Source: Rhodothermales bacterium (GTDB lineage: Bacteria; Bacteroidota; Rhodothermia; Rhodothermales; UBA10348). From it: a stretch of DNA of 64,000 nucleotides. Position 1 is the stretch's first letter. Every line of letters begins with the position of its first letter. The notes beneath the pieces were generated by a model, which was not told where the DNA came from, made no database searches, and was given only the letters and a program-made list of their open reading frames with translations. The translations under genes were made by a program, and so were the position numbers. Positions 8,756 through 17,881 of the stretch are shown one piece after another. The stretch lies in assembly GCA_040221055.1 (NCBI GenBank), contig JAVJVN010000002.1:1-64000 (forward strand). The letters are read 5' to 3'.

Positions 8756-9799
8756 TTACAGGCTCACGGCAATGGTGAACATGGACACGTTGTCAAAGAA
8801 ATCCGTTGAACGCAGAGCATAATCAATCTGGACGTTCGTTCCACCCATCGGCAGATCCACACCGGCACCGAAGTTGGTACCGTTGAAGAACGACAGGTCG
8901 GAGTCGCTGACCAGGTCAACGCCACCACGCAGGTAGAGAACGTCGAACAGACCGAGCTCGATACCGCCGCTGTACTGGTCCTGATCGAACGAGTTGGAGC
9001 GGAAGTTTCCGAGAACCGTCAGAACGGCGCCATCGCTGACTTCGCGGGCATAGGATACGCCCACATTCAGCAACGACGGCAGTTCAACGCCTTCAGCATC
9101 AATGATGAGCGCGTTGTTGTTCGCATTCGGCGGCTGATCCGTCAACTTGACAGAACGCGTGAGACCGACACCCGAGTACCGGATGGAAGAACCGATGTTC
9201 TTCAGGGCAACGCCGAGGCGAAGTCCCGTCTCACCGACGACATAGGTCATACCGGCATCGAAAGCGACAGCCGTGGCGGCTACGTCATCCATGTTCTCGT
9301 TGATGACCTTCATCGTGATTCCCGCCGAAATACGATCCGTGAACACACGTGCATACGTCACACCAGCGGTGATGAACGATGCGTCATACGTCACAGACGT
9401 GATTTCCGGCTGGATTTCCGTCTGAAGAGGAATGTCTCCAAAGTCCCACGAGGAGACCATGAAGGCCAGGTTGTTGTTGCCGAAGTTCTGCGCAACACCG
9501 AAGTAGTTGACGCCGATGTCGGCGACATACTCCATGCGGCTGAACAGTGCTGCCGTACCCGTGTTCAGGGCAAGGCCGGCCGGGTTGGCATAAAGGGCCT
9601 CAAGGCCGTTCATACCGGTGATTCCACTGGTGAGTGAAGCGCCCAGTGAGGCGCTGCGTGCTGTCATCGGTACAAGAAGCTGCGTTGCGCCAGCGGTACC
9701 GCGGCGCTTGTCATCTCCTGCATTCGCGTCCAGCGCGCTCATGCCGATCATTGCGACGATCAGCAGTGCGTTCAGAAAGATTCTGGACATATTGGTCAT
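8756..9799 (-). CDS. PorV/PorQ family outer-membrane protein
   Basis: A 347-residue predicted outer-membrane beta-barrel of the FadL-like PorV/PorQ family. In the type IX secretion system PorV shuttles cargo from the translocon to the attachment complex. The N-terminal signal peptide ends near ADANAG (residue ~28). It is followed by the family signature with SASLGA, LEALYANPAGLA and EYVADIGVNYFGVAQNF. The C-terminus ends with alternating barrel strands and a terminal hydrophobic VSL. A strong ribosome site reading AGGAGGA on the minus strand (9808-9814) sits 8 nt before the ATG. It follows the T9SS cargo gene in the same operon, so it may serve that protein. Whether this paralogue is the core PorV cannot be told from sequence. 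Confidence 0.82.
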   Translation of the reverse strand: MTNMSRIFLNALLIVAMIGMSALDANAGDDKRRGTAGATQLLVPMTARSASLGASLTSGITGMNGLEALYANPAGLALNTGTAALFSRMEYVADIGVNYFGVAQNFGNNNLAFMVSSWDFGDIPLQTEIQPEITSVTYDASFITAGVTYARVFTDRISAGITMKVINENMDDVAATAVAFDAGMTYVVGETGLRLGVALKNIGSSIRYSGVGLTRSVKLTDQPPNANNNALIIDAEGVELPSLLNVGVSYAREVSDGAVLTVLGNFRSNSFDQDQYSGGIELGLFDVLYLRGGVDLVSDSDLSFFNGTNFGAGVDLPMGGTNVQIDYALRSTDFFDNVSMFTIAVSL

Positions 9800-9855
9800 T
9801 TCAGTTGTCCTCCTAGTAGTCTCTATTGCGGTGTAAGAAGTGCATTGAGAGGCCG

Positions 9856-9883
9856 CTGTGAGGCGGGCGAACCCGCCTCACAG
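9856..9883 (-). terminator. Stem-loop between T9SS cargo gene and PorV-like gene
   Basis: A perfect 12-bp inverted repeat (9856-9867 and 9872-9883) encloses a 4-nt loop that reads UUCG on the minus-strand RNA, a very stable tetraloop. It starts 12 bp after the stop of the 1159-aa gene and has no T-tract. It is more likely an mRNA-stabilising or partial-termination hairpin than a full terminator. Confidence 0.6.
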
Positions 9884-9894
9884 GACCCGTTCAA

Positions 9895-12800
9895 CTAGAA
9901 GTTGTTGAGTTGGACACGCTTCTTGACGACGCCAAACTTGAGCACTTTCTCACCGAGGTCCGTATCGACGTGGATGATATACATACCACTCGCGATAGGC
10001 AGACCTTCATCGGTGGTCAGGTCCCAAGGGAACATGTTGGCTGGGCTGTTCTTCTCGAGCACCTTGATCAGCGTACCGTTCAGCGTGAAGACGCGGATGG
10101 TAGCCGTGTTAGGCATGTTCGTGAAGCGCACCTGGTCAACAAGCTGGCTGACTTCGTAAGCCGATGCACCTTTGTAGGGGTTCGGTACGATTCCGATGTT
10201 GTCCAGTGCTGCCGTGGCTTCCTCGGTGGTTTTGGCGCGAGCGCCGAGACCGTCCGTGGAGAACGTGAAGGCGTCACCGGGCTGGTTCGGCTTCGTCGTG
10301 GCTACACGGAAGACGGTTCCGCCCTCCGGCATGTCCGCATCGTAGACCTGGCCAGCTACGTCGCCGCCGTTCCAGTTCACGAACACCATGCGTGCAAACG
10401 TCTCCCGGCTGTGATTGTATGGATCACAGGAGCCGTTGTCCGGATAGCAGGTATCGATCAGCGTCTGCAACCATTCGTTGTGTCCGGATTCTCCCGGCGT
10501 CATGGATGGCGGCAGGTACCAATAGCTCCAGTCCGTCTGAGGATCGTTGTTGCCACCGGAAACGGGGTGATCGTCATGGTCGATTCCCCAACCATCGCCT
10601 ACCCAGTCAATACCTGCGAGGACCATGCGGACGTCGTCCGAAGGATCATTCGGCGTGCCGATACCCGTGCGCCATACCTCGAATGGTACACGCAGCAGTG
10701 AATGACCGTCAAAGATGTTGAAGCGATCATAGGCATAGCACCCATCGACTGTCGGGTTCGTTACCAGAACTTCACCCGCGTCCTGTCCGGCGCGCCACGC
10801 GTTGTAGCACTCCTGCGTCAGTCGGACTTCGAAGTCATGAGGAACCACGTCATCCCAGCCATTACGCATGGCACGGCTCACGAACGTAGGATACGTGGCA
10901 CTGTGGCCAGCGGAGCTGCTGCGGCCCGTGTGGAGTCCCCACGCAGAACCATTGACCTGCTGGCGCGACGTCGGGCGGTCCGTACCAGCCGAGAACGGGA
11001 AGCCGTTGCCGTTGAAAGCGAAGGCACCGTTTTCCGGCGGATCCAGAGGTCCGGCGGCATTCGCTACCACCAGGAAGGCTGCGATGTCATTCGGAGCGCC
11101 ACCCACGTTCATGGACAGCCCTTCGAACTGGACGACATCGTTGCCCTCAGGAGCGGCGACGCCTGTCGCGGCTACTGCTGCCGTTCCGTCGAACACTTTC
11201 GTACCCGAAGTGGTGTTCGTCACGTCGTACGTAACGACCACGGCACTCGACGACTTGCCAAGCTTCCCTTCCGGTTCGCGTGCTGGTTTGCCATCGATGT
11301 CACCCTCTTCGAGACGGTAATCTTCAGTCTGGACAAACTGCTTGCCGAGCTCGGCCGTATCAACCGTGTAGAACTCGACAGCGTAGTTGCCGCCTGTGAT
11401 TCTCGCCGGGTTGACGACGTTCGCGGAAATACTGCCATCACCGACGTTGGTCTCAGCGGCGGCTCCGACAATGTCAGCCTCTGCGTTGGCCCGCGTGGCG
11501 GCAATTGCTTCGTCAGACAGGATGAGATCCGTACGGCTTGGTACGGCGCTTACCCGGGTAATCGGACCGGCATAGACCTTCTGTCCGGACTCGGCGTTGT
11601 AGGCATAGGCCTGGACGCCGAACTCGTACGTGCGGTAGTTGGTCAAGCCATCCACGACGTGGAAGTGCTGGACGCCGCGGTCCGAACCGTCGGCCGTGAG
11701 GAACGTGAGTTCCGTGCCTTCAATGACGCGCGTGACGCCGTTGACTACGTCATACGTAGCAAGCACAACACCGTCCTGGTCGGACGTGCTGGCGTACTGG
11801 TACACGACATAGCCTTCGAATACGTAGTCGCGGTCGGCAACGTCCGGAGACAACAGCGGGTCAATCACGCGGTACGAATCCAGGTAGTTGTTGTCCGAAG
11901 GATTGTAGCCCCACTCGAGCAATACCTGGTTGCTGTTTTCCGTTACGGAGACACGCGGACCAGCCGGTGGCGACGGCAGCGCGAAATCGATGTCGAACAC
12001 GGCCTGGGCCAGTACGTCATCGGCCTTCATCTGCGTCACCGAGTTCAGGTGGTTGCTCCCGAAGGAGGTCACGACACCGAACACCATTTCCTGCTCATCA
12101 TTGGGCTGGATGGTGAAGGGGCCCGTGGACATCACGAACCGACGGTCAGCCGGAGCAATTGCGCTGCCCTGGTTGTCCGAGTTGACTTCACTCCAGAATT
12201 CGCCGCTTTCAGGGTCGCCCGGGAACATGAACGAGGTCGGAATGGACGAAAAGTCGCGACCATTGCCACCGAAGGTGAATCGCTGACCATCCTTCCAACG
12301 GCCCTGCATGTAGTTGTAGAAGTCAGGGCCCGTTTGCGGGTCACCTGTCACACCACCGCCGTTGTTGTAGTAGGCGAAGGCCGTCATGGACAGGCGCTCG
12401 CCCGGGTTGTCAACTACGCCATCGCCATCGTCATCGACTCCGTTGGAATCCACGAGTGGACCCTGGAAGAAGTCGTAGCCGGAGGCAGGTACGTTGGCAC
12501 CATAAGCACCGTCGTCGTCGTTGTCGGCATTATAAACGAAACCCATACCCAGGGTGGTATCTGAACCGACATAGTCGTCAAATGCCGCGCCGAGGTCAGG
12601 ATCGGAGAAGATGCCGAGGTACGCGTCCTCGAGCGGAGTCGTACCACGGTAGAACAAGCGGAACTTGTAGAACGTGGTGTTGCCGATGGCTCCTGCCGTG
12701 TTGAAGGCAAAGGCCGATCCATGGGCTTCCAGTCCAATAGGAGGAGTATCCGTATTGTTGTGGGAGTTGCCCCGGTCGTTCATGACCCACCAGAGCATCT

Positions 12801-13374
12801 GGTCGCCCAGGATCTGGGGACGTTCGCCCGCGCCGAGGTTGATTTTCCGGTCCACGCGGCTGGCCAAGGGCTGGTCGAGAAGCTCGATCAGGTTGCCGTC
12901 GGCATCCAGGGTCGGAGCACCGAGGCCGGTCGGCCAGTCAGCAAGATCCGGAACGGCAACGCCTGTGCCTTCGTAGGAGACCACGTCTTCCTTGGAGACC
13001 TTCCAGATCCGGTCCCACGGAGAACAGTCGGCCGGAGCCGTGCCGTCATCATTGAGGGGACCCGACCAGAATTCCCACGGGCCGTACGTGGTAGCAGCCA
13101 TGCGCAGCTGACCTGCAACCTGGCCGCCCACCCAGATACCGGAGGCGAAGATGGCGTTGTGGCCACCGCCCTTCGGAATCTCGTAAACGTTGTTTCCACC
13201 GGCCCAGAAGAGGCCGCCGTTGTTCATGACAAGCGCCCGGACATTGTTGATGTCCAAGAAACGCTGTGCTGTCGATCGCTCGCAATTGCCGACGTTCTGG
13301 GCTTCAGCCGTCTGGCCGAGCAGACCCAGTGTTACCGCGGCAACCAGGAGTGTTATTTTTCTGATGTAGTGCAT
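9895..13374 (-). CDS. Large secreted protein with T9SS type A sorting domain
   Basis: A 1159-residue exported protein. The signal peptide (start MHYIRKITLL, ending TAEAQ) fixes the ATG at 13374; the longer frame to 13473 has no signal. The last ~85 residues form the type IX secretion sorting domain. They contain NPYKGASAYEV, a Tyr/Phe-rich beta sandwich, GLPIASGMYIIHVDT and a basic C-terminal tail with VLKFGVVKK. A fibronectin-III-like segment lies near the middle (NQVLLEWGYNPSDNNYLDSYRV). The rest has many Asp/Asn/Gly-rich loops, some calcium-like (DDDGDGVVDN). No catalytic motif was recognised. It sits between a TonB-dependent receptor and a PorV-like protein, a co-directional trio suggesting an envelope-assembled complex. 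Confidence 0.82.
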   Translation of the reverse strand: MHYIRKITLLVAAVTLGLLGQTAEAQNVGNCERSTAQRFLDINNVRALVMNNGGLFWAGGNNVYEIPKGGGHNAIFASGIWVGGQVAGQLRMAATTYGPWEFWSGPLNDDGTAPADCSPWDRIWKVSKEDVVSYEGTGVAVPDLADWPTGLGAPTLDADGNLIELLDQPLASRVDRKINLGAGERPQILGDQMLWWVMNDRGNSHNNTDTPPIGLEAHGSAFAFNTAGAIGNTTFYKFRLFYRGTTPLEDAYLGIFSDPDLGAAFDDYVGSDTTLGMGFVYNADNDDDGAYGANVPASGYDFFQGPLVDSNGVDDDGDGVVDNPGERLSMTAFAYYNNGGGVTGDPQTGPDFYNYMQGRWKDGQRFTFGGNGRDFSSIPTSFMFPGDPESGEFWSEVNSDNQGSAIAPADRRFVMSTGPFTIQPNDEQEMVFGVVTSFGSNHLNSVTQMKADDVLAQAVFDIDFALPSPPAGPRVSVTENSNQVLLEWGYNPSDNNYLDSYRVIDPLLSPDVADRDYVFEGYVVYQYASTSDQDGVVLATYDVVNGVTRVIEGTELTFLTADGSDRGVQHFHVVDGLTNYRTYEFGVQAYAYNAESGQKVYAGPITRVSAVPSRTDLILSDEAIAATRANAEADIVGAAAETNVGDGSISANVVNPARITGGNYAVEFYTVDTAELGKQFVQTEDYRLEEGDIDGKPAREPEGKLGKSSSAVVVTYDVTNTTSGTKVFDGTAAVAATGVAAPEGNDVVQFEGLSMNVGGAPNDIAAFLVVANAAGPLDPPENGAFAFNGNGFPFSAGTDRPTSRQQVNGSAWGLHTGRSSSAGHSATYPTFVSRAMRNGWDDVVPHDFEVRLTQECYNAWRAGQDAGEVLVTNPTVDGCYAYDRFNIFDGHSLLRVPFEVWRTGIGTPNDPSDDVRMVLAGIDWVGDGWGIDHDDHPVSGGNNDPQTDWSYWYLPPSMTPGESGHNEWLQTLIDTCYPDNGSCDPYNHSRETFARMVFVNWNGGDVAGQVYDADMPEGGTVFRVATTKPNQPGDAFTFSTDGLGARAKTTEEATAALDNIGIVPNPYKGASAYEVSQLVDQVRFTNMPNTATIRVFTLNGTLIKVLEKNSPANMFPWDLTTDEGLPIASGMYIIHVDTDLGEKVLKFGVVKKRVQLNNF

Positions 13375-13434
13375 ATTGTTCCGTGCATTTCGGTCAATAA
13401 AGGTACTTGAGTTCAGACAGTTGTGAGGAGGTAG

Positions 13435-13458
13435 GGGCGGACCCTGACGGGTCCGCCC
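13435..13458 (-). terminator. Stem-loop after the TonB-dependent receptor gene
   Basis: A perfect 10-bp GC-rich inverted repeat (13435-13444 and 13449-13458) with a 4-nt loop lies 20 bp after the receptor stop codon. The bases after it on the minus strand are C/T-mixed and not a clean T-tract. It could be a partial terminator that lowers expression of the following genes, or a 3'-end stabiliser. Confidence 0.55.
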
Positions 13459-13478
13459 TGCTACGTTCCACACATCAA

Positions 13479-16400
13479 TCAGAAGTCAAGCCGGACACCA
13501 ACACGCGTCAGGCGTGGGATACCGAAATTACCCAGGTTCCGCGTACGATGGCGGTACAGCTCCTCGGCGACCGGAAGGCTGCCGGACAGGAACGTGGCAC
13601 CACCTGGCGTGGAGAGGAAACCGTCGTCATCCGGCAATCCTGTGGCGCGCCAGACACCGAACACATTGTCGGCATCAAGCAGGTTCTGGACCCAGATGAA
13701 TGCGGACAGGTTCGTGCGATCGCCCACGGCGAACTTGCGGTCAATCCGGAGATCGATACGCGTCGTCCACGGGGTGCGGTCGGAGTTGATACCACCGGAC
13801 GGGATCGGAGCCTTGGACTCGATCACGCTGAAGGGCTCAACCTGGGGCGTGTAAGGAAGACCGGACTTGCCGACTGCAAGCACGTTGACTCCGAAGTTCT
13901 CGAGCAGTTTGACACCGCCAACCGTCGGTCCCTGGCCCTTTCCGAGACGGTAGTCCACGGACAGGTTCAGGTTGTGACGCTGGTCGAAATCAAGCGGCGA
14001 AATGAAGTTCGGAGGCGTTTCGTTGATCCAGACAATCGTACTGGTCGTCGTTGAGCTTGAACCCGTGCCTTTCGCGAAGGAAAGGGTGTAGTTCGCGTTC
14101 AACGAGACATTGTTCGTCCGGCGAAGATCGAAATCGAACTCGAAGCCCTTCACGGTACCGAAGTCCCGGTTCTGGTAGGACGAGTACGGAATCGGCCGTG
14201 CCGTGGTAATGTCTTCCAGCTGGATCAGGTTCTTGATCTGACGGAAGAAACCGGAGATCGTGAGTGCGCTCCGCGTGGAGAGACGCTGGCGGAAGCCGAG
14301 CTCGTACTCAATCGTCTTCTCCGGCTCCAGGCCGTTGTTGTTGATCCGGCCACTGGTCCGTGACATGCCGGCGAGCGACGTGAAGTTGTTGCTCGACGGA
14401 CGCTGTGCAACGACACCGTAGCGGGCGAAGAACAGCGCCTGGTCAGTTACCGGGAACGACACACCGATACGCGGCATGACCGTCACCTGCGGTTCGTAGT
14501 CGCGGAAGACTTCTTCCGTGACCAGGTTGCCCTTGGACTGCGGCGAGGCACCGGAAAGAAGGATTTCGCCAGCCTGGACAATCTCACCATTGGTGTTGTA
14601 GAAATTGCCTTCAAGGTCGCGGAAGCCTTCAACAGCGCCGCTGTTGTAGTACACGGCGAAGTCTTCACCGATGGCACCGGACGCAAGACCTGCCTCACCG
14701 GCACGGACAATCGGAAGACGGGAGAACTTGTCGAACAGCACGCGGGTGTTGTTGTCGAACACATCGACGCGGACACCCAGGTTCAACACGATGTCCCGGA
14801 ATTCGATCTTGTCCTGGACGTAGCCGCCGTAGTAGATCGGCTCATGCGGCGCCACATTGTACGCTGCATCACCGAAATCGGCCGTGTTGTCCGTCACATA
14901 GGCATCCAGATTCTCGTCATCCACTTCCTTCGTTCCACGGAAGTTGTATCCGACATAGCCGACGCGGGACTCCAACTGGGTCCACGTCAACTGGTCGTAG
15001 GACGTGAATCCGGTTTCACCCGTTGCGAGGCTTTCAGGGCCGTCTGCATCGGCAACGAAGCGGGAAATTGAAAATCCATTGACCTCGTGGTTACGAATGG
15101 TTTGTTTTTCGAATTCCCCTCCGAATTCCAGCTGGTGGATGCCGATCTGCGTGGTCGCCATGGCATTCACACGAAGCTGTGTGTTGTGAAAGCGGAAAAG
15201 TCTTGATGCTGGCCCCAGACCGCCACTTGGCGAAACGAGCGAGGCGATCGTCTCAGAGTTCGGGAAACTGCCATCATCATAACGGAACTCGTAACGAGGA
15301 ATCTGCACCGTGAACTCGGTGTCATCAGTCGCATCATCCGGCGTTCCGTGGTCGTCAATACGCGTCTCTGCGTCGAAACGAACGTTCTTGTAACCACGGA
15401 TGGTTGCATAGGCCTCGTCCTCGAAGTCTCCGTAACGAAGGATGTCGTCGAACGAGTCACCGAAGCGCGGATCGTAGTTCTTGCCCGTGCGGTCGGTATA
15501 ATCGACCTGCAGCTGGTAGAACGTGGAATTCGACAGATAGTGCGTCCACGTCGTGAAGAACTGGACGTCCGTACGAGGACGAACTTGTACGGGGTCCGGT
15601 GCAAATACGGAACTGCGCGTGGACTGCATATCAGTGGTTTCTTCTCCCACGTAACGCCCGCCTACACGGATGCGCACGTTCTCAATGAGGTTGAACGTCA
15701 GATTGCCGTTCAGCGCGAGACGGTTGTATCCGGCACCACGCTTGGATTCATCGAGCTTGAAGAGCGCCGGGTCAATGCGACCTGCGGATTCCACCATCTC
15801 AGGATTGCTGATAACCGTGCCTTCCGGGGCGCTGATCGTGGTACCATCGGAGAACCCGATGACGCCACCGACAGCAACCACGTTGCCGCTATTGTCCACG
15901 TACTGCGAACCTACGGTTGCGCCACCCGCCAGAGAGGCGGGTACGGGGATGACAACATCGTTGCCCTCACCGTCCACGCCCAGCAAGGATACCGGGAATG
16001 CATCCAACTGGTCCAGCACATCGCGGTCCAGACGGAGTTCACCGACGGCACGTGGAGCACGATCGGTTTCATCCGTATACTCGGCTGCCAGGAAGAAGTT
16101 GACCTTCTCGCCTACCAGCGGACCACCGATGGCCATGGAAGCCAGGTTGTAACCGAAGTCGTCAAGGGACTCGGACGTGACACCCTCGAAGGAACCGAAG
16201 AACTTCGGTGACCCCGACTTGGTCGTGATGTTGATGATACCGGACATCGCGTCGCCGTAGCGGGCCGAGATGTTACCGATGATCATTTCCTGCTCCTGGA
16301 CGGCCGACTGCGGAAGTGCAGCAGAACCGACCACCTTGACGCCGTCAATGAAGAAGGTGACCTCACTGCCGCGACCACCGCGGATGTTCAGTGTATTCGA

Positions 16401-16883
16401 TCCTTCCTGGGAAACGACACCGGCCTGGATGGACGCGACCGCAGTCACACCCCGCACAGGCAGGTTAACGATATCCTCGGCGGAAACGATTTTCGGGACA
16501 CCGATGGCGTCCTTCTGGATAAGTGGACGTTCGTATTCGACAACAATTTCGTCGAGCTCGACACCGGCCCGAAGCGTGAAGTCAATGTCCTGGGCGGTGT
16601 AACCCGAAGACACTTCTACGCTTGCGATGACCGACGATGAGTAACCGACGAATGAAGCTTGTACGTCATAGGTACCTACCGGAACACCGATGATGAAATA
16701 ATTCCCATCGATGTCGGTAATTGTACCCAACTGCGTGCCGACGAGAGCCACGCTGGCACCCGGCAGCGGGTCCCCAGTGTCTCCGTCGATTACGGTGCCT
16801 TCGATTTTACCCGTGTTCTGGGCAAAAGCCAAAGCAGGCGCAATCAGCAGCATGAGTACTGTCATGCCCCATTTACGTAACAT
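13479..16883 (-). CDS. TonB-dependent outer-membrane receptor with CarboxypepD_reg-like domain
   Basis: A 1134-residue outer-membrane receptor for energised uptake of an unknown ligand. Domains in order: signal peptide (1-22, ending ALAFAQ); a carboxypeptidase-regulatory-like domain (~25-110, GKIEGTVIDGDTGDPLPGASV and the TDIDGNYFI strand); a plug domain (~130-230, NLPVRGVTAVASIQAGVV, NIRGGRGSEVTFFIDGVKV); then a 22-strand-type barrel to the C-terminal RLTRVGVRLDF. This plan is that of SusC/CirA-like receptors of Bacteroidota, but no SusD-like lipoprotein follows. Instead a T9SS cargo and a PorV-like protein do. The ribosome site AGGAGGT (16889-16895) is 5 nt before the ATG. Two candidate promoters lie upstream. 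Confidence 0.88.
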   Translation of the reverse strand: MLRKWGMTVLMLLIAPALAFAQNTGKIEGTVIDGDTGDPLPGASVALVGTQLGTITDIDGNYFIIGVPVGTYDVQASFVGYSSSVIASVEVSSGYTAQDIDFTLRAGVELDEIVVEYERPLIQKDAIGVPKIVSAEDIVNLPVRGVTAVASIQAGVVSQEGSNTLNIRGGRGSEVTFFIDGVKVVGSAALPQSAVQEQEMIIGNISARYGDAMSGIINITTKSGSPKFFGSFEGVTSESLDDFGYNLASMAIGGPLVGEKVNFFLAAEYTDETDRAPRAVGELRLDRDVLDQLDAFPVSLLGVDGEGNDVVIPVPASLAGGATVGSQYVDNSGNVVAVGGVIGFSDGTTISAPEGTVISNPEMVESAGRIDPALFKLDESKRGAGYNRLALNGNLTFNLIENVRIRVGGRYVGEETTDMQSTRSSVFAPDPVQVRPRTDVQFFTTWTHYLSNSTFYQLQVDYTDRTGKNYDPRFGDSFDDILRYGDFEDEAYATIRGYKNVRFDAETRIDDHGTPDDATDDTEFTVQIPRYEFRYDDGSFPNSETIASLVSPSGGLGPASRLFRFHNTQLRVNAMATTQIGIHQLEFGGEFEKQTIRNHEVNGFSISRFVADADGPESLATGETGFTSYDQLTWTQLESRVGYVGYNFRGTKEVDDENLDAYVTDNTADFGDAAYNVAPHEPIYYGGYVQDKIEFRDIVLNLGVRVDVFDNNTRVLFDKFSRLPIVRAGEAGLASGAIGEDFAVYYNSGAVEGFRDLEGNFYNTNGEIVQAGEILLSGASPQSKGNLVTEEVFRDYEPQVTVMPRIGVSFPVTDQALFFARYGVVAQRPSSNNFTSLAGMSRTSGRINNNGLEPEKTIEYELGFRQRLSTRSALTISGFFRQIKNLIQLEDITTARPIPYSSYQNRDFGTVKGFEFDFDLRRTNNVSLNANYTLSFAKGTGSSSTTTSTIVWINETPPNFISPLDFDQRHNLNLSVDYRLGKGQGPTVGGVKLLENFGVNVLAVGKSGLPYTPQVEPFSVIESKAPIPSGGINSDRTPWTTRIDLRIDRKFAVGDRTNLSAFIWVQNLLDADNVFGVWRATGLPDDDGFLSTPGGATFLSGSLPVAEELYRHRTRNLGNFGIPRLTRVGVRLDF

Positions 16884-16913
16884 AAGCTACCTCCTCTAGT
16901 GTATGATGTGTGG

Positions 16914-16942
16914 CTTATAATCATGTGCCACGAGTGGCACAA
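16914..16942 (-). promoter_or_regulatory. Proximal promoter P2 of the TonB-receptor operon
   Basis: On the minus strand a TTGTGC -35 (16937-16942) and a TATAAG -10 (16914-16919) are separated by exactly 17 bp, placing the start of transcription ~25 bp before the receptor ATG. The -35 and spacer overlap a palindrome, so this promoter is probably regulated. Confidence 0.55.
16924..16941. promoter_or_regulatory. 18-bp palindrome, candidate operator
   Basis: TGTGCCAC and GTGGCACA flank a 2-bp centre, giving perfect 8-bp half sites. The palindrome covers part of the -35 and most of the spacer of the proximal promoter, the usual place for a dimeric repressor. The regulator is not encoded nearby and is unknown. 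Confidence 0.5.
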
Positions 16943-17218
16943 TATGAGTCGCTGGATTCAGCAAGGCCAAAGCAGCCATGTATCGGCCAGCGAGTTTTCT
17001 ACGGACAGAGGACCAAGCCTCCGGACTGAACGGACAGGGATCAAGCGTAACGCGCCACGTATCCTCTTCACGATCCAACAGGAACTGTCCCGAACGGCAT
17101 CACCGTTCGTGACAGATTTCAGGTTTCGCTTGAAAGGTGGGGTTGGAAATGCTGTAACAGATGCCCAAATGCCGTTCTGGTCTGGTTGATGTGGTCGTGT
17201 CTTCGCTTTCTGAACTTG

Positions 17219-17247
17219 AATATAGAGGGACGATGAACCTTTGTCAA
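17219..17247 (-). promoter_or_regulatory. Distal promoter P1 of the TonB-receptor operon
   Basis: A TTGACA -35 (17242-17247) and a TATATT -10 (17219-17224) are separated by exactly 17 bp on the minus strand, directly after engB. Transcription from here would carry a ~330-nt leader before the receptor gene. Confidence 0.65.
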
Positions 17248-17288
17248 GGCAAGATGAACAGGGTATTGCGATTTGCAGACCCGGATCC

Positions 17289-17876
17289 CTACCCCAACAG
17301 CTGGTCGAGCCAGTCCATGAGTTCATTCCTGCCCCGTCCGTCATGAGCACTGGTCAGCACCACCGGTCGCTCCATGCCCAACGACAACATGGCCTTGCGG
17401 ACACGCGATACCGATTTCTGCCGTTCATTCCCGGAAAGTTTGTCGGCCTTGGTCAACACGACCACGTGTTCTGCCGGGCTCTCGCGCAGCAGAATCATGA
17501 CTTCCTTGTCGAGCGCGGTGGGTTCGTGCCGGGAATCAACCAACTGGAACACCACACGGAGGGTATCGCGTCCCGTCAGATAGGCACCGATCAGTTTTTG
17601 CCACGCCGCGCGATGGGCCTTGGACACCTTGGCGTATCCGAAGCCTGGCAGATCGACCACGTAATACGTGTCGTTCACCCGGAAGAAGTTGATCTCCTGC
17701 GTCTTGCCGGGCGTGGATGAGGTCCGTGCGAGCGCCTTGCGTTTCAGGAACGCATTGATGAGCGAACTCTTGCCGACATTCGATCGCCCGATGAAGGCAA
17801 TCTCGGGCAACCCGTCCTCGGGCATGTGCCCGAGCTTCGTGGCGCCCCCGACGAATGTGACCGATTGGATATCCAA
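17289..17876 (-). CDS. engB: Ribosome biogenesis GTP-binding protein EngB (YsxC/YihA)
   Basis: An essential-type GTPase that assists late 50S ribosome assembly. The 195-residue length is typical. G1 GRSNVGKSS is at residues 30-38, the G2 threonine is in SSTPGKTQ, G3 DLPGFGYA follows, G4 is TKADKL, and G5 is the TSA segment near the end. It begins 5 bp after the sucD stop, so both genes are probably expressed from the sucD promoter. Confidence 0.95.
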   Translation of the reverse strand: MDIQSVTFVGGATKLGHMPEDGLPEIAFIGRSNVGKSSLINAFLKRKALARTSSTPGKTQEINFFRVNDTYYVVDLPGFGYAKVSKAHRAAWQKLIGAYLTGRDTLRVVFQLVDSRHEPTALDKEVMILLRESPAEHVVVLTKADKLSGNERQKSVSRVRKAMLSLGMERPVVLTSAHDGRGRNELMDWLDQLLG

Positions 17877-17881
17877 AGCGG

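Larger units (their letters stand above)
16884..17288 (-). other. 405-bp leader/intergenic region upstream of the TonB-receptor operon
   Basis: This gap lies between engB and the receptor gene. It holds a ribosome site, a proximal promoter with an overlapping 18-bp palindrome, and a distal consensus-like promoter; each is listed separately. The ~275 bp between the two promoters shows no protein with recognisable features. The open frames seen there on either strand lack plausible composition. No riboswitch fold was recognised. Confidence 0.6.

Noticed and set aside
10702-12564. 620-residue plus-strand frame opposite the T9SS cargo gene
   Set aside because: It lies wholly antisense to a gene with a signal peptide and sorting domain. 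Its Arg/Val-rich composition is typical of an antisense shadow.
16958-17350. 130-residue frame in the leader of the TonB-receptor operon
   Set aside because: It overlaps engB and the distal promoter, has no start signal and a mixed composition; not supported.
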